Below, piece after piece: positions 1 through 5,534 of a DNA stretch of 5,583 bases. A program made the translations under genes and the position numbers. The DNA lies in NCBI GenBank assembly GCA_028701435.1, contig JAQVQT010000065.1:1-5583 (forward strand), written 5' to 3'. Within the stretch, counting starts at the first letter, position 1, and every line of letters starts with the position of its first letter. The notes beneath the pieces were generated by a model. It was not told the DNA's origin. It saw nothing but the letters and a program-made list of their open reading frames with translations, and made no database searches. This stretch comes from Smithellaceae bacterium (GTDB lineage: Bacteria > Desulfobacterota > Syntrophia > Syntrophales > Smithellaceae).

Positions 1-1352
1 ACATCCGCGCCCGCAAAAACCTGGAGGCCAACTTGGATCTGCTTCATACCCCTGAAGCTTTCCAAAACAAAAGCCGGTATTCCCGCACCGTGATGGACAT
101 TCACCGAGTTTTGCACACGGCCGCAAAGCCCTTCGGCGTTCAACTGTCCCTGTCCGACTACGAAGACAGCCGGCGCTCCCCGGTGAGAAGCGCCGATTTG
201 ATTCAGGCGGCCGAACAGCCCCAAGCCAATCCTTTTTACCCCTACTTTTCCGGGCGCCTGACGCAGGCGCTTGAGGAGTCGCCGGACTTTATCGGCTTCT
301 CCATGAATTTCTTAAGCCAGGCGCTCTGCACCATGGCCATGATCGGCTTTGTCAAAAAAATTCACCCGCGGCAGAAAATCATTCTGGGCGGATCGCTTGC
401 AACCTCCTGGATTCGTCTCACGGGGCGAACGGATCTGTTTTCCGGCCTGGTGGACCAAATGGTGGAAGGAGCGGGGGAGGAAAAACTGCCGGCGCTGCTG
501 GGCATCCCCTCTCGCCGGGAAGGCCCCTCGGCCGATTATGACCTGCTGGAAAAAAACCGATATTTTTCTCCCGGTTTTATCCTGCCCTACAGCGCGGCGC
601 AGGGCTGCTGGTGGCGAAAATGCTCCTTCTGCCCGGAAAAGGCGGAAGCAAATCCCTACCTGCCCCTGCCGGTATCGCGCGCCGCCAAGGAACTGGAGGC
701 GCTTGCGCGAAAGACCCGGGCGTCCCTGATTCACCTTCTGGACAGCTCTCTCGCGCCCGCCTTCATGCAGGCACTGATCGAAAATCCGCCCGGTGCGCCC
801 TGGTACGGCTTTGCCCGCGTGACGAGGCATCTGGCGGACGAGGATTTTTGCCGGGCGCTGAAAAAAAGCGGCTGCGTGATGCTGAAGCTCGGCCTGGAAT
901 CCGGAAGCCGGACCGTTCTGGATGCTCTCTCCAAAGGCATTGATCTTGACGAAGCATCTGCTGCGCTCCGGTCGCTCGACAAGGCAGGCATTGCCGTTTA
1001 TGGTTATTTCCTGTTCGGCACGCCGTCGGAAACGGAGGCGGACGCCTACCAAACACTGGATTTTGCCGTTCAACATTCCGAATGCATCGATTTTCTCAAT
1101 CTGGCCATCTTCAACCTGCCGGCCAACAGCGTTGAAGTGAAATATTTATCCACGCGGGAGTTTTATGAAGGCGATTTGTCCTTATACCGAAGCTTCCATC
1201 ATCCCGCCGGGTGGCAGCGCGGGAATGTTCGCAGCTTTGTTGAAAAAAAATTCAAAAAACATCCGGCCATCGCTCCCATCGTTTGGCGCACGCCGGAATT
1301 TTTCACGTCTAACCATGCGCCTTTTTTTGCCTTTCTGAAAAATTCAAAATAA
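1..1352 (+). CDS. B12-binding domain radical SAM protein, 5' end outside the window
   Basis: The reading frame is open from base 3, so the true start lies upstream; the TTG at base 33 is not a convincing start. Numbering from that codon, residues about 80-155 look like a cobalamin-binding Rossmann domain: a PDFIGFS strand, then a helix, then KIILGG, then a VEGAGEEKLPALL stretch. The usual B12-ligand DxHxxG motif would be upstream and is not seen. The radical SAM core follows. Its cluster motif is C192-x4-C197-x2-C200 (GCWWRKCSFC), with one residue more in the first gap than the common CX3CX2C. The barrel also shows LGLESGS (287-291 region), typical of AdoMet binding, and GYFLFGTPSET (from 324). 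About 90 residues follow the barrel. Such proteins bind a 4Fe-4S cluster and cleave AdoMet, often for methyl transfer or rearrangement. The substrate cannot be told from the sequence. The stop is TAA at 1350. nrdJ has its own promoter, so this gene probably belongs to a different, upstream unit. Confidence 0.9.
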   Translation, partial: IRARKNLEANLDLLHTPEAFQNKSRYSRTVMDIHRVLHTAAKPFGVQLSLSDYEDSRRSPVRSADLIQAAEQPQANPFYPYFSGRLTQALEESPDFIGFSMNFLSQALCTMAMIGFVKKIHPRQKIILGGSLATSWIRLTGRTDLFSGLVDQMVEGAGEEKLPALLGIPSRREGPSADYDLLEKNRYFSPGFILPYSAAQGCWWRKCSFCPEKAEANPYLPLPVSRAAKELEALARKTRASLIHLLDSSLAPAFMQALIENPPGAPWYGFARVTRHLADEDFCRALKKSGCVMLKLGLESGSRTVLDALSKGIDLDEASAALRSLDKAGIAVYGYFLFGTPSETEADAYQTLDFAVQHSECIDFLNLAIFNLPANSVEVKYLSTREFYEGDLSLYRSFHHPAGWQRGNVRSFVEKKFKKHPAIAPIVWRTPEFFTSNHAPFFAFLKNSK

Positions 1353-1358
1353 TTTTTT
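1338..1358 (+). terminator. Possible weak A/T-only hairpin at the end of the radical SAM gene
   Basis: AAAAATT (1338-1344) can pair with AATTTTT (1351-1357) around a six-base loop, and the T-run is part of the stem. The hairpin overlaps the TAA stop. It contains no G-C pair, so it would be weak. Its position just before the nrdJ -35 element fits the end of a transcript, but this remains a low-confidence call. Confidence 0.22.
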
Positions 1359-1366
1359 CCCCTCTC

Positions 1367-1394
1367 TTGACAATGCCTAGATGTTGTGGTTAAT
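1367..1394 (+). promoter_or_regulatory. Probable sigma70-type promoter of nrdJ
   Basis: A perfect -35 TTGACA lies at 1367-1372. After 16 bases comes GTTAAT (1389-1394), a four-of-six match to TATAAT. Transcription would start near 1401, giving a leader of about 70 bases before the nrdJ ATG. A different -10, TACAAT at 1406-1411, has a better hexamer, but its only candidate -35 is poor (TTGTGG at 1384). The two NrdR-like boxes lie in the spacer and near the start site, as expected of a repressed promoter. Confidence 0.55.
1374..1389 (+). promoter_or_regulatory. NrdR box 1 (upstream, weaker)
   Basis: Compared with the known NrdR box consensus acaCwAtATaTwGtgt, this site matches 10 of 16 positions, including the outer C and G of the core (C1377 and G1386). 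It lies between the proposed -35 and -10 elements. On its own it would not be called. Its support is that it sits exactly 31 bp, start to start, from the stronger second box, the tandem spacing typical of NrdR operators (about three helical turns). Confidence 0.6.
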
Positions 1395-1404
1395 GGAAGC
1401 CATC

Positions 1405-1420
1405 ATACAATATGTAGTGT
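1405..1420 (+). promoter_or_regulatory. NrdR box 2 (strong match)
   Basis: ATACAATATGTAGTGT matches the NrdR consensus acaCwAtATaTwGtgt at 14 of 16 positions; only positions 2 and 10 differ. It lies just downstream of the predicted start site of the nrdJ transcript and 15 bases after box 1. NrdR is a zinc-finger/ATP-cone repressor that senses the ATP/dATP ratio and shuts off ribonucleotide reductase genes, so its operator directly before nrdJ makes biological sense. The nrdR gene itself is not in the window. Confidence 0.75.
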
Positions 1421-1457
1421 TTTTTAATGGTTTACTAACCCTCTTATTTTCATACAC

Positions 1458-1464
1458 AAAGGAG
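1458..1464 (+). promoter_or_regulatory. Ribosome binding site that fixes the nrdJ start
   Basis: AAAGGAG lies nine bases before the ATG at 1474. This site decides against the in-frame ATG at 1381, which lies inside the promoter/operator region and would add 31 hydrophobic residues not expected in this family. Confidence 0.8.
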
Positions 1465-1473
1465 TTCATTTTC

Positions 1474-3699
1474 ATGGAAAAGAAAACCTATGCCCCTATC
1501 GTCCCGGAATTGACAAAAAACGCCATTACGGTTCTGGAGCGGCGCTATCTGAAGCGCGACAAAGAGGGAAAGGTGCTGGAGGCTCCGGTTCAAATGTTCC
1601 GGCGCGTGGCGGATACCATCGCCGCCGCGGACAAAAAGTTTGATGAAAAAGAGGATACAACCGCGCTCGCGGAAGAATTCTACCGAATGATGACCCAACT
1701 GGAATTTCTGCCCAATTCCCCGACGCTTATGAACGCCGGGCGCGAGCTGGGACAATTGTCCGCCTGCTTTGTCCTGCCGGTGGGCGATTCCATGGAAGAG
1801 ATCTTTGACGCCGTAAAGTTCACCGCGCTGATTCACAAATCCGGCGGCGGAACCGGGTTTTCCTTTTCGCGCCTGCGTCCGGCCAATGACGTGGTTCTGA
1901 CGACCACCGGCATTTCCAGCGGGCCGATCTCCTTCATGCGTGTTTTCGACGTGGCGACCGAGACGATCAAGCAGGGCGGAACGCGGCGCGGCGCCAACAT
2001 GGGCATCCTGCGCGTCGATCACCCGGACATCATGGATTTCATCATGTGCAAGGCCGACAAAAAGCAGCTCAACAATTTCAACATTTCCGTGGGGCTGACC
2101 GAAGCTTTCATGAAAGCGGTGGAAAAAGACGAAAACTACGACCTCGTCAATCCCCGCGACAATCAGATTTCCGGAACCCTCAACGCCCGCAAGGTTTTCA
2201 ACCGCATCGTCACTCAGGCCTGGGAAAACGGAGAGCCGGGCATTGTTTTTCTCGACCGGCTCAACCGGGACAACCCGACGCCCCACGTCGGGCAAATTGA
2301 ATCCACGAATCCCTGCGGAGAGCAGCCCCTGCTGCCCTATGAATCCTGCAATCTGGGCTCCATCAACCTGGGAAAAATGGTCCAGAACGGCAAGATCAAC
2401 TGGAAACGGCTGGGCCGGGTGGTTCAACTGGCCGTCCATTTCCTGGACAACGTCGTGGAAGTCAACAACTATCCGCTGCCGAAAATCCATGAAATGACCA
2501 TGGGCAACCGCAAAATAGGCCTGGGTGTCATGGGCTGGGCGGACATGCTGATCGCGCTGGGCGTTCCCTACAACACCGAGGAAGCCGTTGAACTGGCCCA
2601 CAAGGTCATGGGGTTTATCAATGAGCAGGGACACGCCGCGTCCCGCGCGCTGGCCAAGAGCCGGGGCGCCTTTCCAAATTTCAAAGGGTCCCTTTACGAA
2701 AAAAAAGGCGAGCCGCCCCTGCGCAACGCCACCGTGACCACCATTGCTCCCACCGGCACGATTTCCATCATCGCCAATGCCTCTTCCGGCGTAGAACCTC
2801 TCTTCGCCATCTCCTACGTCCGGCAGGTGATGGACAATGATATTCTGCTGGAAGTCCATCCCCTCTTTGAAGCCATGGCCAAAGAAAAGGGATTTTACTC
2901 GCCGGAACTCATGCAGCGGATTGCCGAACACGGAACGCTTCACGGCATCACGGAAATTCCGGAAGAGATCCGCAACGTGTTTGTCACCGCGCATGACATT
3001 ACGCCGGAGGTGCACATTCGAATGCAGGCCGCCTTTCAGAAGTTTACGGACAATGCCGTCAGCAAAACCGTCAACTTCGCCAAAAGCGCCTCGATTCAGG
3101 ATGTGACCCGCGTCTATGAGCTGGCCTACAAGCTCGACTGCAAGGGCGTCACCATTTACCGGGACGGATCAAGGGACCATCAGGTGCTGAGCGTCGGGAA
3201 AAAAGAAGAAACGGAAGCGGGCGCCGCCCAGGGAAAACCCGCAACCAAACGCGAACGGCCCAAAGTCCTCAAAGGCTGGACCTATCAGATGCAGACGGGA
3301 TGCGGACCGCTGTATGTCACGGTGAATGAAGACGAAAACGGTCTATTTGAACTTTTTACCACGATGGGCAAGGCGGGCGGATGCGCCGCCTCCCAGAGTG
3401 AAGCCATCGGACGCATGGTGTCGCTGGCCTGGCGCAGCGGTCTTCAGGCGCGTCAGGTCATCAAGCAGTTGCAGGGCATTTCCTGCCATTCTCCGTCCGG
3501 CTTCGGTGAAAACAAGGTCCTGTCCTGCGCCGACGCGGTGGCCAAAGCCATTCAGGCGCACGTGGCGGCCAACGGCGGCAAGGTGCAGCACGTGAAGCGT
3601 GTTTTCCTCAAAGGCGCCTGTCCGGACTGCGGCGGCATTGTCGAGCACGAAGGCGGCTGCATGGTATGCCGCCTCTGCGGTTACAGCGAATGCGCGTAA
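1474..3699 (+). CDS. nrdJ: Adenosylcobalamin-dependent (class II) ribonucleoside-diphosphate reductase NrdJ
   Basis: The 741-residue cytoplasmic enzyme reduces ribonucleotides to deoxyribonucleotides, using adenosylcobalamin to make a thiyl radical, so it needs neither oxygen nor a separate small subunit. Visible landmarks are: PNSPTLMN (80-87), substrate binding; C98 in LSACFVLP and C292 in ESCNLGS, the likely redox pair; KSGGGTGF (122-129); SSGPISFMRVF and TRRGANMG (about 148-177), the region tied to allosteric specificity; NPCGE with N279, thiyl C281 and E283; and PTGTIS (426-431), phosphate binding. The catalytic barrel ends near GVTIYRDGS (558-566). A charged linker (about 574-597) leads to a TSCPD domain starting near TGCGPLYV (C610). 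The tail has C716, C719, C729, C732, C735 and C740, a zinc-ribbon-like module that probably also passes electrons from thioredoxin to the active site. No N-terminal ATP-cone is evident, so overall-activity control may rest on NrdR. The gene is intact. Confidence 0.97.
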   Translation: MEKKTYAPIVPELTKNAITVLERRYLKRDKEGKVLEAPVQMFRRVADTIAAADKKFDEKEDTTALAEEFYRMMTQLEFLPNSPTLMNAGRELGQLSACFVLPVGDSMEEIFDAVKFTALIHKSGGGTGFSFSRLRPANDVVLTTTGISSGPISFMRVFDVATETIKQGGTRRGANMGILRVDHPDIMDFIMCKADKKQLNNFNISVGLTEAFMKAVEKDENYDLVNPRDNQISGTLNARKVFNRIVTQAWENGEPGIVFLDRLNRDNPTPHVGQIESTNPCGEQPLLPYESCNLGSINLGKMVQNGKINWKRLGRVVQLAVHFLDNVVEVNNYPLPKIHEMTMGNRKIGLGVMGWADMLIALGVPYNTEEAVELAHKVMGFINEQGHAASRALAKSRGAFPNFKGSLYEKKGEPPLRNATVTTIAPTGTISIIANASSGVEPLFAISYVRQVMDNDILLEVHPLFEAMAKEKGFYSPELMQRIAEHGTLHGITEIPEEIRNVFVTAHDITPEVHIRMQAAFQKFTDNAVSKTVNFAKSASIQDVTRVYELAYKLDCKGVTIYRDGSRDHQVLSVGKKEETEAGAAQGKPATKRERPKVLKGWTYQMQTGCGPLYVTVNEDENGLFELFTTMGKAGGCAASQSEAIGRMVSLAWRSGLQARQVIKQLQGISCHSPSGFGENKVLSCADAVAKAIQAHVAANGGKVQHVKRVFLKGACPDCGGIVEHEGGCMVCRLCGYSECA

Positions 3700-3716
3700 G
3701 CGCGGCTTCTGGAGTC

Positions 3717-4184
3717 ATGACGAAACGGACGGTCCTCGCGGCAGTCATTCTTTTTTTCTGCCTTTGTCCCTTTTGGTGGACGGAGGCCGGTGCGCAATCC
3801 TGCGAAAAAGTCGTTCGAAGCCTGAATGAACAAATTGCCCCGTCCATTGACGAGCCGGAGCTGGTCGAAATTCTCCGCACACTGCACCAGACAAACCACA
3901 AAAAGCTTCCGGCCACATTCGTGAACAAAAAGACAGCCAGAGCGAAGGGATGGAAACCCGGAAAGGACCTGTGGTCGATTGCCGCGCTTCGGGGATCCAG
4001 CATCGGCGGCGATCTGTTTTGGAACCGGGAGAAACGGCTGCCTGAAAAGAAATGGCGGGAAGCCGATCTGGATTACAAGGGGGGACGCCGGGGCCCGAAG
4101 CGCCTGGTCTTTTCCCGAGACGGAGCGCGATACGTAACCGTGGACCACTACCGGACATTTACGGAGGTGCCCCCATGCCGGTAA
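3717..4184 (+). CDS. Secreted barnase-type guanyl-preferring ribonuclease
   Basis: The 155-residue protein (from ATG 3717) begins with a clear Sec signal peptide: MTKR, a hydrophobic core (about 5-21), then TEAGA with likely cleavage after A26. The mature part aligns with barnase over its whole length (KLPATFVNKKTA, GSSIGGDLFWNRE, WREADLDY, DHYRTFT). Catalytic and substrate residues are kept at barnase spacing: K71 (K27), R104 (R59), E115 (E73, general base), R125 (R83), R129 (R87) and H144 (H102, general acid). The loop before WREAD is three residues shorter. The only mature cysteines, C29 and C154, lie at the two ends and could form a disulfide. It should cleave single-stranded RNA outside the cytoplasm. 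The start is uncertain: GGAG at 3711 is only two bases before ATG 3717, while ATG 3690 would add nine residues and overlap the nrdJ end. No promoter is seen between nrdJ and this gene. The next gene encodes its inhibitor. Confidence 0.93.
   Translation: MTKRTVLAAVILFFCLCPFWWTEAGAQSCEKVVRSLNEQIAPSIDEPELVEILRTLHQTNHKKLPATFVNKKTARAKGWKPGKDLWSIAALRGSSIGGDLFWNREKRLPEKKWREADLDYKGGRRGPKRLVFSRDGARYVTVDHYRTFTEVPPCR
4163..4168 (+). promoter_or_regulatory. Barstar ribosome binding site inside the RNase gene
   Basis: GGAGGT lies six bases before the barstar ATG at 4175 and is read as codons of the last RNase residues (around T149-V151). It shows that the inhibitor starts at 4175 rather than at an earlier codon in the same frame. 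It also suggests that ribosomes finishing the RNase are well placed to begin the inhibitor. Confidence 0.75.
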
Positions 4185-4456
4185 AACGATGCCTGTTAAA
4201 CGGCCGATCCATCGGCTCTCTGGACGACCTTTATGACCAGCTTTCCAAAAAACGCTTCCTGCCCGATCACTTCGGCCGCAACCTCGACGCGCTGTGGGAC
4301 GTGCTGACCGCGGACGTTCCCGGCCCCTTCAAAATCGTCTGGAAACAGGCCGGCCTTTCGAAGAAATCCATGGGAAGGGATTTTAACCGGGCCGTGAAAC
4401 TGCTTCGGGATCTGGAAAAGGAAAGAGACGATTTTCAACTGACGCTCGAGCCGTGA
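4175..4456 (+). CDS. Barstar-family ribonuclease inhibitor
   Basis: This 93-residue cytoplasmic protein without a signal peptide matches barstar from end to end: VKRCLLNGRSI (first strand), a helix, LPDHFGRNLDALWDVL (29-44), KIVWKQA, then a final helix and strand ending FQLTLEP. In barstar the helix 2 residues D35, W38 and D39 plug the barnase active site; they correspond to D38, W41 and D42 here. Barstar Y29 is H32 and E76 is D79, so the interface is kept with small changes. The gene starts 10 bases before the RNase stop, with its own strong Shine-Dalgarno site, so RNase and inhibitor are almost surely made from one message. Its role would be to neutralise RNase that folds before export. The only visible promoter for it is far upstream, before nrdJ. 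Confidence 0.95.
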   Translation: MPVKRCLLNGRSIGSLDDLYDQLSKKRFLPDHFGRNLDALWDVLTADVPGPFKIVWKQAGLSKKSMGRDFNRAVKLLRDLEKERDDFQLTLEP

Positions 4457-4462
4457 TCACGG
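4451..4462. repeat. 12-bp perfect palindrome over the barstar stop codon
   Basis: CCGTGATCACGG is a perfect inverted repeat. It contains the TGA stop of barstar and sits between the convergent genes. No T-run follows on either strand, so it does not look like a standard intrinsic terminator. Its role, if any, is unknown. Confidence 0.5.
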
Positions 4463-4469
4463 GTCCAAT

Positions 4470-4973
4470 TTACCGGTTGACACTGACTCTCTCCAGATTT
4501 CCGCCGTAAATCGTGCGGCCCAATTTCGCGGCCGCTTCGCTGACCGACACGATCTCATTCACCGTAAATTTAAGTTTGGCGCTGTGTTTTTCGGCCGTGA
4601 CGGAAAAACCGGACGCGGCATTGTCGGGCTCCCTTTGGTCCGAAAGGCCTTTCGTTTGATTCGCGTCATCCAGCAGGGTCGTGTTGAGCAGTCCGTCAAT
4701 AAAGGAGTATTTGACGATGTAATCCTTCTCTTTCAGGAGTTCCGTCAACCGGCGGATAAAGCCGGTGACGTCGTCGTAGGGCCTGATTTTTTCAAACGTA
4801 AACCAGATCGTAATCCTTTGATGCGTGATCATAGGCGCCGCATCCGGCGCGGAAATGATTTCGCTGAAGCTGCCGTTCTGGCCTACCTTGCCGTCAAAGT
4901 CCCCCAAAAAACGTATTCCGAACGCATCTGCGTTCTCACCGCTCCTTCCAAATTTCACCTTGAATACTTTCAT
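4470..4973 (-). CDS. Conserved-looking hypothetical protein, 167 residues
   Basis: I do not recognise this protein. The chosen start is the ATG whose complement is at 4971-4973. It is preceded on the minus strand by GGGAAG, a modest Shine-Dalgarno match; an upstream in-frame ATG at 5072 would run through the probable terminator and is less likely. There is no signal peptide, no membrane segment and no cysteine, so the protein is probably a soluble cytoplasmic one. From the N-terminus it shows a strand-like MKVFKVKFG, a Gly/Asp-rich stretch (about 9-35), then a strand ITIWFTF (54-60), an amphipathic helix (about 67-83) and a strand YIVKYSFID (85-93). This is a beta-alpha-beta unit, though not enough to name a fold. 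The last 40 residues again alternate strand and helix. It converges on barstar with 13 bases between the stops. Nothing ties it functionally to the RNase pair. Confidence 0.75.
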   Translation of the reverse strand: MKVFKVKFGRSGENADAFGIRFLGDFDGKVGQNGSFSEIISAPDAAPMITHQRITIWFTFEKIRPYDDVTGFIRRLTELLKEKDYIVKYSFIDGLLNTTLLDDANQTKGLSDQREPDNAASGFSVTAEKHSAKLKFTVNEIVSVSEAAAKLGRTIYGGNLERVSVNR

Positions 4974-5021
4974 GCTTCCCGTTCCGTATCGCGCAGGAGT
5001 TTTTTGCCGTAAAGCGGCGGC

Positions 5022-5050
5022 ACTATACCACAAAAAAGCCGAAGGAAAAA
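5022..5050 (-). promoter_or_regulatory. Possible promoter for the 167-residue protein gene
   Basis: Read on the minus strand, TATAGT (complement of 5022-5027) is a five-of-six match to the -10 consensus, 48 bases before the proposed ATG. The matching -35 region is only T-rich (TTTTCC or TTTTTC around 5044-5050), so support is partial. It lies just past the probable terminator of the thioesterase gene, a sensible place for a new transcript to begin. Confidence 0.35.
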
Positions 5051-5064
5051 ATGCGTATTTTCGG
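5032..5064 (-). terminator. Probable intrinsic terminator after the thioesterase gene
   Basis: On the minus strand CCGAA (5064-5060) pairs with TTCGG (5043-5039), and six T residues follow after one base (5037-5032). The loop can also fold by itself through AAAAT/ATTTT around ACGC. The hairpin begins about 24 bases after the thioesterase stop codon. The five-bp outer stem with a T-tract is a reasonable Rho-independent terminator. Confidence 0.55.
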
Positions 5065-5087
5065 GATCGCATTCCAACCCATTCACT

Positions 5088-5525
5088 TTACTTCTGTCGC
5101 GCCAAATCCTCTGCTGCTATGGCGATCTGGGTAAACATTCCTTTCGAGACCAGTTGTTCTATTCCATCGGATACGGAAAAGATCTCAGATTCGGCCACTT
5201 TAATTTTTTTTCCGTTGTTGATCACTTTTGATCGGCAGAGGATGAGAGGTCCCATGGCGGGTTTGAAATAGTTGATTTTAAATTCTATCGTCAGAATACG
5301 GAATTTCTCTGATACGGTTGTATAAGATGCGAATCCGGACGTATGGTCCGCCATGGTTGCGATCAAACCCGCATGAACGAATCCATCCCGCTGGCGGTGT
5401 TCATCAAGAACATTCAGGCAGGTTTCAAATACGCAATGATCCGCGTGAAGAACTGTAATGCCGCAGAATCCGGGAAAGCCCTGAACAAAAATTTTTTTTA
5501 AATATTCAAACCGATCAGACGGCAT
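5088..5525 (-). CDS. PaaI-type hotdog-fold thioesterase
   Basis: The 145-residue protein has the PaaI/TIGR00369-like hotdog pattern. A first strand region (about 22-39) is followed by DGFVHAGLIATMADHTSGFAS (from D47), which carries the family signature H51-A-G and the acidic residue D60 on the central helix. D60 corresponds to the catalytic Asp of PaaI-type enzymes. Next come LTIEFKINYFKPA (78-90), GPLILCRSKVINNGKKI and a closing strand. The common HGG is HAG here. Family members hydrolyse acyl-CoA or aryl-CoA thioesters in the cytoplasm, usually as tetramers; the substrate cannot be predicted. The start has AGGAG four bases upstream (complement of 5530-5534). The gene is visibly more A/T-rich than nrdJ. 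A terminator-like hairpin follows it, so it may be transcribed alone or end an operon that begins beyond base 5583. Confidence 0.9.
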   Translation of the reverse strand: MPSDRFEYLKKIFVQGFPGFCGITVLHADHCVFETCLNVLDEHRQRDGFVHAGLIATMADHTSGFASYTTVSEKFRILTIEFKINYFKPAMGPLILCRSKVINNGKKIKVAESEIFSVSDGIEQLVSKGMFTQIAIAAEDLARQK

Positions 5526-5529
5526 AGAT

Positions 5530-5534
5530 CTCCT
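5530..5534 (-). promoter_or_regulatory. Ribosome binding site of the thioesterase gene
   Basis: AGGAG on the minus strand lies four bases before the ATG (complement of 5523-5525) and fixes this start. No convincing promoter is visible in the remaining 49 bases to the window edge. Confidence 0.65.

Noticed and set aside
312..1076. Minus-strand open frame of 254 codons inside the radical SAM gene
   Set aside because: It is antisense to well-defined radical SAM motifs and has an arginine-rich, low-similarity-looking translation.
1381..1473. N-terminal extension of NrdJ from the in-frame ATG at 1381
   Set aside because: It overlaps the promoter and both NrdR-like boxes, lacks a ribosome binding site and would add a hydrophobic stretch foreign to the family; the ATG at 1474 has AAAGGAG at good distance.
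1395..1473. Cobalamin riboswitch before the B12-dependent nrdJ
   Set aside because: The predicted leader is only about 70 bases, A/T-rich, and has no B12-box-like element or complex fold; only a small GGTT/AACC hairpin (1429-1440) is present.
1450..3015. Long open frame of 521 codons on the minus strand inside nrdJ
   Set aside because: It is the antisense shadow of a clear enzyme gene with strong codon bias; its translation is rich in His, Gly and Arg and shows no recognisable domain.
3795..3803. RNase as a lipoprotein, because a Cys (C29) follows the signal peptide
   Set aside because: The residues before the cysteine (AQS) do not form a lipobox, and an AGA site for ordinary signal peptidase lies just before.
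4584..5012. Plus-strand open frame of 142 codons opposite the 167-residue gene
   Set aside because: The minus-strand frame is longer and shows regular strand/helix patterning and a usable start site; the plus-strand frame is Arg-rich with no ribosome binding site and would run through the promoter region.
4996..5020. GCCG...CGGC hairpin near a run of T as a plus-strand terminator
   Set aside because: On the plus strand the T-run comes before the short stem, not after it, and on the minus strand the stem is followed by A residues, so neither direction fits an intrinsic terminator.
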